NCBI GenBank assembly: GCA_013400155.1
Contig: VXBM01000268.1
Coordinates: forward strand, 312,400-376,399
Length of the DNA stretch: 64,000 nucleotides
DNA from: Helopsaltes ochotensis
Lineage: Eukaryota; Chordata; Aves; Passeriformes; Locustellidae
Direction of reading: 5' to 3'
In this document: in pieces, positions 26,506 to 36,841 of the stretch
Numbering within the stretch: position 1 is the first letter of the stretch
Layout of the letters: each line of letters begins with the position of its first letter
Made by a program: the position numbers and the translations under genes
Notes under the pieces: model-generated
Seen by the model: the letters and a program-made list of their open reading frames with translations, nothing else
Databases searched by the model: none
What the model was told of the DNA's origin: nothing

Positions 26506-27200
26506 ATAAAGTCTAGGCTACACAAGAAGTGTAACTGCTATCAGTTCCACGACAAAACTCTGTCTCTTTAACTCAAACATCAGGGGTTGTCATTTAGAGA
26601 TGCCTAGTTAAGGCACCACAGGTGAACCAAACATGAGCACTGTGACATTTAGCTGCGTTGTCTGTAGTCACTAAACTTCAACTTGACATGAGCAGAAACC
26701 AAAACACTGAACCCCTCCACTGCTGTCACCCATGGAGTGATTGGCAGAGCATGGACTTGGTTTTCTGCAAGATTGCTTCTCCTGCAGTCTTCCTCAGCAT
26801 ACCTCATATTTTTAAAGCAGAAGAAGTTGACAGTACAAACTTGAGGGGTTTGGACTAAGATATATATAAAAATTGAGTGAGGGTCTTTAAGTCACTAGAA
26901 TAACTGAGGCTTAGGTGACATCATCTGCTTCAGTAATATTATTCAGTACTTTTCAATGTAAAAGACTCAAAAAGACTAGTAAACAAGGTTAACAAGGCAG
27001 TGCCAAAGACAGAAATTGTCCAGTCACTAATTGATGGGCTGATAAGCATCTACCAGGTAACACATTCAAAAGAGACAACCTGGATTTTGCAGCTGAGGAG
27101 GAGGAGGTAACAAGATGTCTATGAGGATTTGGAGTATTTCAGAGGATTTTCTGAGACTATGTAAATTCATGCAAGAAAGTTTAAGGGAAGAGGTCTAGGG
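26506..27200. other. Unassigned sequence between two repeats
   Basis: About 700 bases of ordinary composition with no recognised element. The frame at 26658-26858 (plus) has no motif. Confidence 0.5.
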
Positions 27201-27340
27201 AAAAATAAAGGGTGGAGTAGACCAAAAGGGGTATAAAAGAGGACTGCCCACAAAAATTGTTGCTGCCGTGTTAGTCTGTCCTTTAAAAAACATTAAATAC
27301 TTTTAAAACTATATCTCTGTTTAGTAGCACTCTGTGGGCT
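27200..27340 (+). promoter_or_regulatory. TATA-bearing, LTR-like segment
   Basis: GGGGTATAAAAGAGGACTGC places a strong TATA box at 27232-27238, followed about 55 bases later by ATTAAA (27292-27297), a weak poly(A) signal. That spacing matches the U3-R-U5 plan of a short LTR, but I cannot find TG...CA ends or a target duplication. A cellular TATA promoter or chance are the alternatives. Confidence 0.3.
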
Positions 27341-27344
27341 GTGA

Positions 27345-27357
27345 GTGTGTGTGTGTG
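27345..27357. repeat. Short (GT)n microsatellite
   Basis: Six and a half uninterrupted GT units, just upstream of a CR1 3' end. Confidence 0.85.
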
Positions 27358-27477
27358 CTGTAAGTGCTAAGTGGCAGTTACTGGTAAAACTTAGAGTGGA
27401 TTTGGTGACAGCAGATGGAGTCAGAGCAGGGTGTAGGTGCCCCTCACCTCTGCTGCCAGCAGCCAGAGCCAGTGAGA

Positions 27478-27625
27478 ACCTCACTGCAAGTGTTCAAGAA
27501 ATGTTTGGACAGTGGTCTCAGGCAGATGGTGTGATTCCTGAGGTGTCCTGTGCAGGGCCAGGAGCTGGACTTCAATGATCCTTGTGTGTCCCTTCCAACT
27601 CAAGATATTCTATGAGTTTATGGTT
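27478..27625 (+). mobile_element. CR1 LINE, 3'-end fragment
   Basis: In the plus orientation the sequence reads AGTGTTCAAGAAATGTTTGG, then a 'ggtgtgattcctgaggtgtc' segment, then GGACTTCAATGATCCTTGTG, CCCTTCCAACTCAAGATATT and CTATGAGTTTATGG. This is the standard CR1 3' terminal block with its degenerate ATTCTATG terminal repeats. The upstream limit is uncertain, because the 100 bases before it may also be CR1. About 150 bases are retained. Confidence 0.92.
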
Positions 27626-27639
27626 CTAACTTCTGAGAT

Positions 27640-29332
27640 GGAACTGTGTATCCCAAGTGCCAGCTAATGCAGGAAAGAGCATGAGTGAAGTGGCTTAGCA
27701 TCTGGCCTGAAGAAGACATCTCATCTGCAGAAACTGTAATCAAAAATCCTGGGTTTACAGAAGGATACTCTCAAGTAGATCTATAGATATTCAGACTTTG
27801 ACATGATTTCCTTGACTTTAAGATCAGAACACAGGACACAAGAAAACTAGAAATCCACAAGAAAAAAAAAATCTTGTAATTTGTAATTGCCACCACAAGA
27901 CAGAAAAGGGAGATTTTTGAAAGAGTTCATCATTTAAGTGAGGTAATATTTTTGGATATTTTAAAGGATCATTTTAAAAGTGCCATTCTAAACTTATTAG
28001 GTTTTTAAATTATTAGATCTTAAGGCAGAACAAAAAACACTGTATACATATATGTGCTGTCTGTAAGGAGAAATATCTTGCTTTCAGAGAGATTAGACTA
28101 TAAACAAAACAATTTAATTACATATTTTCTGCAATAATTTAAATAAAAGTTTGGAGATAATATTTATGATTTTAAAACCATAAATATTACTTAAACATTA
28201 TATCTCTATTTAATACTTCTAAATATTGACTAATGAAATATTAAACTCAGGAAAATACAGCTGTTTATATCATCACAATGTTCATTTGAATGAGATCACA
28301 ATATATGTGTCTAGAAGGGCATTAATTAGGCAGCATGTAATAGTTTACAAGACCTGCTAGTATATGGGACTTCTGGGAGTTTTTTCAGATTGCAGCAATT
28401 GATTTTGTCACATAGCCAAAATGTGGAGAGGGGTTGTAATATTTTTTTTCTTTTCCCAAATCATACCTGATAAATCTAATGGTGGTCTTTCTTTTCTTAC
28501 TCCCTGTTCAAATCAAACCTTAATTGCTCTGGCATCAAGGTCAGTCAACTTGGCTAGCTCTGAAAGATATCAGCTGTTTTTCTTATCCTTGCTGAACCTC
28601 TTTTAGACAAATTTTGCATTGTTTTTTGTGTCAGTTTTATCGTGGAACATCATGCTGCCATCTGGAAAGAAAAACACCATGGTACAGGAGCAGCTGGTGA
28701 ATGAGAATGGCCAAATAAACATTGGCACTCACTCTGCCATTAGGTGAGATAAGAGGATTGAGGCCATGCCAAAAGAGACAGCCCAAACTGCTGCCATTAT
28801 CCTCCACTGTCCCCTTTCCCCTTATCTCTGTTTCAAAACACAGCTATCATTCATTTTAGAGAAGGGAAACCAAACCTATCAGGTGTTGGACATACCCTTC
28901 TGAAGCCTGGAAAACAGAGATATCCATGGTGAAAAGCATCTGAAGCATCTTGCAAATTGGCTGACTGGATACTTTTATTCCCCTGGAAAAATAACAAGAA
29001 CATTTCATATTTCTGTAATGATTTTTGTCATAGGAGCTCAAAACACTTTAGATGTAAATTAGTTCTGTAGGTACTTTGAGAATGGGTACAGAGATAATAG
29101 CTTTATTTTCACAGGCAGGGAAGTTGAGGCACAAAGAAAAAAACACCTGATTTGATAGATATGGGTTATGTACGGAGTTTGTGTTAATGCCAGGAGTAAA
29201 CTTTGATTCTAAACTGCTTTGCAATTTTACATAGCAACAGACCAATTTTCCTTCCAGAGACTTGAGGCTAGAGGAGAAATTTAGGGAGACTATGGACAAT
29301 ACCCGACCTTAACCTCCAGAAATGCAAAACAT
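27640..29332. other. Unassigned AT-rich noncoding DNA
   Basis: About 1.7 kb with no gene or recognisable element. Very AT-rich around 27.9-28.3 kb. Frames in this stretch are short and motif-free. Confidence 0.55.
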
Positions 29333-29948
29333 AATCACAGAATCATAGAATACCACATTGGAAGGTACCTCAAGAATCACCTAGTCCAACCTTTCTTGGT
29401 AGAAGGACTGTCTAGACAAGATAGCCAAATGCCTTGTCTAGCCAAATCTTAAAATGTTGGGGAATCCACAGCTTCTCTTGGGAGATTATTCCAACGGCTT
29501 TCTGTTCTCATTGTGAAAAGTTTTTCTTGGATCCATCAGAATCTCCCCAGGAGTAACTTGTACCCATTACCCCTTGTCTTTTCTGTGTGACTCTTTGTAT
29601 GAAAGAGTGTCTCCATCTTCTATGTAGTCACCTTTCTAATACTGGGGCACAGTGATGAGGTGTCCCCTAGGCTTCTTTTCTGAAGGCTGAACAAACCCAG
29701 TTCTCTCAGCCATTCCTTACATGGCAGGCTTCCCAGTCCTTGCATCATCTTTGTGGCCCTTCTTTGAACCCTCTCCAGCTTGTTTGCAGCGTTTTTGCGC
29801 AGTGGGGACTGAAGGTGCATGCAACCTTTCAGATGTGGAAGAGAGTGGGATCGTGGCTTCTTTATCTCAGCTGGTGATGCCCTTATTGGTGCAAGCCAGC
29901 ATCCAGTTGCCTTTCTTTGTTCAGAAGCACACTGTTCACTCACAGTGA
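29333..29948 (-). mobile_element. CR1 LINE, 3' part, interrupted by an LTR
   Basis: It begins AATCACAGAATCATAGAATA followed by the TTGGAAGGTACCTCAAGAAT and AGTCCAACC blocks of the CR1 3' end, so the element is on the minus strand. It continues through the CR1 3' region: 'ttaccccttgtct', 'tctcagccattcctta', 'catctttgtggcccttctttg', and 'caagccagcatccagttgcc'. It then stops inside the phrase that should continue into the 'cttgcagcccactaggacctcc' block. That block resumes at 30740, so the two pieces are one insertion split by the LTR between them. Minus-strand frames here (29620-29943) are degenerate CR1 translation. Confidence 0.93.
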
Positions 29949-30735
29949 TGTTATAGATACCATTGTAATTTGTGTTTTATATCAAGTATATACTTATTAA
30001 AAAGTGGTTGAGTAGGATTTTATAAACCATATGAGAAAAAGGGAACAAGGATCAGGGAAAAGGGAACAGCTGAAAGAAACCACTCCTGCAAGTTACAGGA
30101 ACTGAAGGAGATTCAAACAAAAGGATAATCAAACCAACGGATCAGAAGACACGGTGATTAAGAAGCTGAATGCCAGCCCCAACTGCCAAGAAGGAACCAC
30201 CGCCGGAACAATGCGGTGGAGAACAGCCATCGGAGATTTCCCCAGCGACACACCGCCCGGGAAAGATAAAGATGATTAGGTGATTAGCACCGGGTGGAGG
30301 ACATCACACCAGTTAACAGATAAGAATGTTCAGCTCAGAAGAATGAAAAACCAAAAATAGCTAAAGGACACACCAGGAAACTTACAAAGAGACAAAAAGC
30401 AAGTTGCTAGAATTTGAAAGACTGAGAGTTTTAAATGTTTCCGGAATCATAATTAACACCAAGGGAAGAAGGGGGAAAAGTGGGGATAGTGTTGCTTTGT
30501 AGCCTCTGGCGAGTTTTTCTGTATAAAAGACAGCCGGAATGGGGACTCAGTGTGAGACCAGGGGAGAATTCTGTCCGATTGGAGGCAGATTCTGGGTCTC
30601 ACCCAGTTCCGATCCCAGACTCGGAGTTGCGATTGAGGGTGGCTTTTACTTATTAACCCGAAATTCTGTTTGCCAAGATTCCAATAAATTTGTTTGCTTA
30701 TTTTAATCTGTTTATTGGCATTTTCATTTGTAACA
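29949..30735 (+). mobile_element. Solo LTR nested in CR1 (787 bp, TSD GTGA)
   Basis: The unit starts TGTTATAGATACC and ends TTTGTAACA, with imperfect inverted ends TGTTAYA. It is flanked by GTGA on both sides (29945-29948 and 30736-30739), and removing it restores the CR1 reading. A TATA box (TATAAAA, 30522-30528) and a poly(A) signal (AATAAA, 30683-30688) about 160 bases apart give a clear plus-strand U3-R-U5 order. The three bases before each GTGA are also identical (ACA), so the duplication could be longer, but TG...CA ends favour 4 bp, typical of gammaretrovirus-like (ERV1) integration. No internal proviral sequence remains. It shares its end sequences and U5 layout with the LTR at 47911-48534. 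Confidence 0.88.
30522..30528 (+). promoter_or_regulatory. LTR TATA box
   Basis: TATAAAA inside the nested LTR, with AATAAA 155 bases downstream (30683-30688). The pair fixes the transcriptional orientation of this LTR as plus. Confidence 0.7.
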
Positions 30736-30739
30736 GTGA

Positions 30740-31262
30740 GCTTGCAGCCCACTAGGACCTCCAGGTCCCTTCCCACAGAGCTGCTCGCTCGGCAATAGAT
30801 CCCGGCCTGTGCTATACTCCTGTATTACGTTTTTACATGTGCAAGATCTTACATTTGTCCTTTTAAAAGTTCTTAAGGTTCTTGCTAGCCCACTCTTTCA
30901 GCCTACACAGGTCTCCCCGCAGAGTGGCTCTGTCAGTCAACTCCCCACCTGCCACACACACCACTTGTCCAGAACCATAACACATCTGTTTCTCTAGAAG
31001 GAGTCTGTGGGAGGCCATACCAAGAGCCTTGGAGAAATCCAGGTAGGCAGTGTCCACTGCTTGCCACACATCAGCCAAGCAGGTTACTCTGCTGCAGAAC
31101 ACAATCAGGTTTGGCAAGCAGGATTTGCCCTTGGTGAGACCATTCTGGTTTTTCCTAATCACATGCTTCAACTGACTTGTGATAGGACCCAGGAGGATTT
31201 GTTCCATAACTTTTCTGAGGACTGAAGTAAGACTGACAGGCATATGACTTCCTGGATCTTTA
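30740..31262 (-). mobile_element. CR1 LINE, reverse transcriptase part, continuation of the split copy
   Basis: It resumes with GCTTGCAGCCCACTAGGACC, the CR1 block that should follow 29948. On the minus strand it encodes broken CR1 reverse transcriptase: PVSLTSVLRKVMEQILLG, then HVIRKNQNGLTKGKSCLPNL, then AYLDFSKALGMASHRLL, corresponding to RT core segments in order. In the usual DFSKAFDTVSH motif the Asp of FDT is replaced (here LGM), so the enzyme would be inactive. Just after it, toward the C-terminus, a few hundred bases of the CR1 RT region expected in a continuous copy are absent, including the YADD catalytic part. The 5' end is truncated near 31262. Confidence 0.9.
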
Positions 31263-34151
31263 ATCTCTGATTTAGGGTTGTATTCTTATTTACTTGCTGG
31301 AGGGCTGATTTAGCATTTCAGGATTCCCTTATTTTCAAACACACATCAAGGTAGTGGACAGAGAAGTTACGTTCAGCTATTCATGACACAAACTTTCCAT
31401 AAAGTAGAAATACTGATCTAAGTCTGATTCTTAACTCTTCGAAAATGAGTGTCAATAAGTTTCTCGTTTGAAATCAGAGCATGTTAGCTCAAATCTGTAG
31501 CTTGAGAATTTATTTACATTTAGTACAGACTGGACACATGCAGACTTGAAGTCATTAAGAGGGCCTAAAATTGCCTAAAAGATAATAGTTCTGGGAAGTT
31601 TACTTAAAGTGCAATTTCTTTTTTAATAATTAACGCGATTGGTTGTGAGACAAAAGTCTGGACCTTTGAAAGTGAGAAATTAGGGATGAAGTATTCCTTA
31701 TCATTATGTCTGTCTTGCTGTATCCAATAAAAACCTAGTTGTCCATGCAAATTTGACTGCCAATAGTCTTTACTCACTGATGGTTGTTTAGAGGAGAGTT
31801 TAGTAATCTCAATACACTTCCCAGTGATAACAGCTGCCTTCCTCACAAAATCCCATATGGTGCTAACTGGCATGCCTGTCAGTTCTAGTGAGGCTAACAT
31901 CATGGTGTTAGCATTGCCTTTCCTTTGCAAAGAACATCATCACTGAGGTACACTATGAGGTCTTCTAGGCGAGTGAAAAACAAATTACCCCAAAACACTT
32001 GCTCTGACATAACATCTTTCACTATTATAGAAGTATAAGCAAAGACTAGTCCAATCAAAAATCATGTTTTGCTTTCTTCTGTCTTCTATGCAACTGCAAA
32101 AGACCAGCCACAATTCACAAGCTTTTAGCAGCAGGGAGAGCCACCATCACCTCTGATCACCTCTGCTCTCAGCAGTATCACAGACCAAAAATATCACATA
32201 ATTTATATGGACTGGAAGAAAAACCAGTCAGTTATTCACTCAGGGAAACAAAAGCAGCCTTGCTTCCTTCACAGTCTGTACCACCCATATGCAGCCTGCC
32301 CCCTCCTCAGCTCCTTCCACTTCCCATGGTATTTGTTCATCCCCTGCCCTACTGAGCTCCTTCTGAGGATTCTACTAGCCACATCTATTAATGTTGCTTC
32401 ATAGCTCCCTGTAAGTGTGCATTGTGTAGCTGTTGATACACTATAACAGGCTGGATTCTGCCTCGCTTTCTTGCAGCGGATGCACTGGTTTAGGTCTCTT
32501 TCATCTACTGCACTATTCAGATGCATGACCTTGTGTCATTATGCCTTTACAAAGTTGTTGGAAGAAGAAAACCTTGCAGAAGGGTTCAGTGGCTTGTCAC
32601 ATTGGCCTCATTTCTTTAAGCTAAACTGCTTACCAAACATCAACAGCTTTGGGAGACATCACTGCCATGGAGAGCAGTGAAAGATGCGAAATACAATGAA
32701 AGATGTTTTAAGTTAATTTGTTCACATTTTAAAAAATGCTTTAAGTAACTGATTTTATTCTCCCCATGCATTTGCAAATTAACATTAGAGGTGTTTTACA
32801 ATTCTCCTACCAAAAACTTCAAATCTAAACAGAAAAACATTTAAAACCTTTACAAACATAAAAACATAAAAATCAAAGACATGCTGGTGATTGAGGCAGT
32901 GCCATGTTCCAAGAGTAAACTCAGAATTATAGTGGGCTGATTTTTGGTGGGAATTACTCAGATAGTTGCTAGTTACTATCATATGTTAAAAACATGTTTA
33001 TTCTCCACAACAGAAACCACTTCAGTGTCATGCTTTGCCATGTGGTATGCCCTAGCACCATTAAACAATATAATTTCAGATCCTAAAAGTAATTTATCAG
33101 TTTAGTATTATGCCTAGATTAATTAGCCTTAATAATGTCAATAATAAATGTAGTAACTTTGTAATAAATCTTGTCCTAATAGAGTCTAATTCAACCTTTT
33201 GGGTATAATATTAACTTCAGCCTTTTTTAGTAAATGCTTCATTTGGTTTTGGTTTTAGTCATACAGACAATGCGATGATAACTAGCAGTGACCAAGGAAA
33301 ATTATTTCTATTTTGAACTCTTAAAAGCTAGTTTAAAAGCTAGGGTTAGTTTCCTTTTTTCCCTAGGTTTTCTACTACAGAGCTGGATATTCTGAAATTT
33401 CACTTTACAGGAACACTATGTATATGACTGAGCAAATCTTTCAAACTTCCCTTCCACGCCTTACTGTGTTCTCAAGCTTTCCTTTGATTTGAGTGTCTGA
33501 TTGAACTTAGCAACTCAATGAAAAACAGCACGAAAAGTGGTTACTCAGCAAAACATTTAAATTTCATGAAAACATGAACGCTTCAGAACACAACTGAACA
33601 TGTTCCTGTTGTGATGATGGCATCTTCACTGTACGGTGTGACAGCACCAGATCACAGGACAGAGGGGAAGTTATAAGGATGCTAAGCTCTTGGATAAATA
33701 TGGCTCTGGACTTTCAGATTATATAAGACAAAAAACTTGATTAAGATGCTAGCAAATGGCATTTATCGTGTTACCCAGCTGCAACACCAGTCTTCTACTC
33801 AGAATCATAGACCTGACGGTTATTTGTGCTTGGCCTACGAGAGCTGACTAACAGTGGGATACACTGAAAATATGTAAAGCACAGATGCAATAGTTGTGAA
33901 TTGCCATGGGCCAAAAGAGGCATTTATGCTTCACGTGCAAGACACGGCATTGAAAGGACATCAACAAATAAAAAAGAGCACTTAGAAGGCATGAGGTGCT
34001 GTGGATGCTATTTCTCTTGGACACTAATGTTCTGGATGATTCTAGGCAAATTGTCATATCTTCATGTTTAGTCTTGACATCTGTAACAGAACAGTGGTTT
34101 TAGTAACAACCCTGATAAAATGCTGTGGATCAAAATGCTTTGAGTTCTTTT

Positions 34152-34179
34152 GGGTTTTTTGGGATTTTTGGGTTTTGGG
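34152..34179 (+). other. G-quadruplex motif in a G/T-rich tract
   Basis: Four GGG runs at 34152, 34161, 34170 and 34177 are separated by loops of 6, 6 and 4 bases, fitting the G3+N1-7 rule. The surrounding 34150-34230 is almost only G and T on the plus strand. No element edges are visible. Confidence 0.7.
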
Positions 34180-36828
34180 TTTTTTGGTAGGTTTTTGTTT
34201 GTGTGCTTGCTTGTTTTGGGTTTTTTTGCAATGAAACCAGTATGCAAGAACTTTGTTTTCCTCTTGGTTTTAATGCAAAATATTCAGTGCATCTTATTAT
34301 AAAATTGTTCTTACAATTGCTCTCTTGTGAGATTGCAATGTGCTTTTCCCACCACCTGTTTATCACAAGTCCCGAAATTAATCCTATGGACAGGTTTTAT
34401 TAAGAAAGCACTAAACTTAGTTTTAGATATCTTTAATCTAAAGATGCAATGAGAAACAGTCTTGGTATCTTGAGCTTATACACGTTCTCAAAGTATTTAA
34501 ATGGCCATAATGTATCCTGCCAGCAGGAGTTGATGTGCTATATTCCTTTTGTCCACGAGATGTCGATGTACCCTAAGAATTCTAGGGTATGTAGCTTTGT
34601 TTCTTTGTAACATAAATCCTGCCACGGCCATGATTCTTATTGGGTCTTGCAAATCTCACTGCAAAATTAATAACAACAATAATAATAAGACTATGTTAGA
34701 GATCATTCTGTCCAACAGAAAGAATCGTTGGTAACGGTACATAGCTTCATGGATTTCTTACGCCACACAATCTCCTTCTTGTTCTGGATGGACACCAGAG
34801 CAGGGTGGGCAAAATGCATCAGGATGTGGTGGTCAGGAGAACATACATGCCAGAAGGAGAAGCAAAGTCTGGTAACTTGGCCATTGTGCCTATTAGCTTG
34901 AACTCCCAAATGGGAGCCGCTCAACATCTGACTTGCTCAGAGTATGGGTAGAATGAGTCTACGTGTATCAACAGCTGTCCATTTTTACTGATACATTAGA
35001 ATACTAAAAAGGATTAGAATTAAGTTTATGGAAATTCACATTATTGCCCATCTTTAGGAAAGCTTTAAATTTGCTGTAATTTACATGAATATATCACTGG
35101 AATAACAAGAATGCATGGAAGTAAAATTAACTGGTTGAGAAATAGAAGCTGTTTTCCTGGTTATAAAGAAATACTGAGCTCTTCAGATGATAGGTATTTG
35201 ACACATGCTAGTTTTTACTGTGTTTTACTGCCTTGCCTTTTTTAGTATATGCTGCCAACATAGAACAACATATATCTGCCTGATACCTGAAGCCACAGAT
35301 ACAACCTAGATGGGCTGGTGTGGTCCTTACTTGCCCTGTTTTACAGTCAGTTGGGGTGGCACAAAAGGCCTACTTTAGAACAAATTTTCATGTATGTCAG
35401 CAAGACCTAAGAGTAGGGATTGATATCTGGAAACGGAGACGCCAGGGTGGGTACTTCCCTGGCATTTTTCCAGGGAAGAAGCAGCCAGCATTTATGAATG
35501 GGTTTCAGTAATGCAACAACTGCTGCCAGTTTGTCAGAAGCCAGGTTTTGCCAAATGCCTGTTCATTTTTTCCATAGACCTTTAATATTTTCTTTCAAAA
35601 GGGTAGGATGGAAAATTAATTGACTGTTTTTTGGTGTTTTTTTTTTTACAACAGAGAAGCTAAACTTGTTCTTTCTCACATATTTTAAAAAATATATAGT
35701 TGTTGTAAATTTTAAGTAGTGCAAATTACAATTCATGCACTGTTATTTTCTCACATTTTAAGAAGACTGATCCCTTCTACCTACATAAATATTTTCTGAA
35801 ACCAAAAAACTTAAAGCAAGATGAGTTCATATCAGTTTTATATAATCTCTTTGGTTTTTAGGTGTCTAATACAAGATATCTTGATTCTGCTTTCACTGGG
35901 ATAAATCTGGGGTAAAATTTGTTAATATTTCATTTTCTGCTAACCAGCAAAGAAAGATGGAGGCCCTTTTTTATTCTGAAGTAAATTTAACCAACTGAAA
36001 GAAGATATCAACAAAAGCTTAAAAATTATCTGTATTTTATTGCACAATTACATTGTCAAATAAGGAGGAAGAGTTAATATCTTTTCCTACAACCAAAAGT
36101 GAGACAACTACAGCTGGATGTGATATGTAGTAAAATGCATCTTCTTTTCCTGATTTCAAAAAACCAGCATCTTCTAGGAAGAGTTCAGCAAAAAGGATGT
36201 TTATGGGACCTGGGGTTCTTAATGCCAGGCTCCCACCTGTGGGACCTGAGACCCCTTCAGGTGTTTGAGTCAAACATTTCATTGTTCTCTACAAGCTGGT
36301 AGCTGCAAACTGTAAGGTGTTACAAAGGATGAGACCTCTACTTTTATGAAGGATGATAACATTTTCTTCCAACCCTGCAATGCGTTTATACTGGCCTTTT
36401 CTTTTCCTTGTTCTTTTACCCATATACATAATAGATACAGAGCTGCCTATGAACTCATACCCAGCTGCACCTTCCAGGCACTTCGTTGTTGTGCCAAAGG
36501 TTGTGGCAAAACCAAAAGGGCCTAAAAGTCCAGATGAAGGTGGAGTTTTATTGAGCTGAACTGGTAGAAGATCTGTCTAATAGAACATAAAGGAAAATGA
36601 GCTGAGTAGGTGAAATAGGAATAAAACTGATTTTCTTTTGATTGCTTCATAGCATTTAAATCAGCAGTACATTGATCTTGCCTAACTAGGAACATGCTCA
36701 GATCCAGCTCTGGCAATCTCTGTACTCGGTCTCAGTCTCATCTCTTCCTCTTTCCCACTTTTGGTGTCCAGCAATATATCTGACAAGTCACCACAATAAT
36801 AAATTATTCCTTTTATTTTTCTTTCTTT

Positions 36829-36841
36829 TGTTGTTGTTGTT
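36829..36841. repeat. Short (TTG)n microsatellite
   Basis: Four TTG/TGT units in a T-rich setting. Confidence 0.7.

Noticed and set aside
34141..34230. Interstitial telomere repeat
   Set aside because: The G/T tract has irregular spacing and lacks TTAGGG units, so it is not a vertebrate telomeric array.
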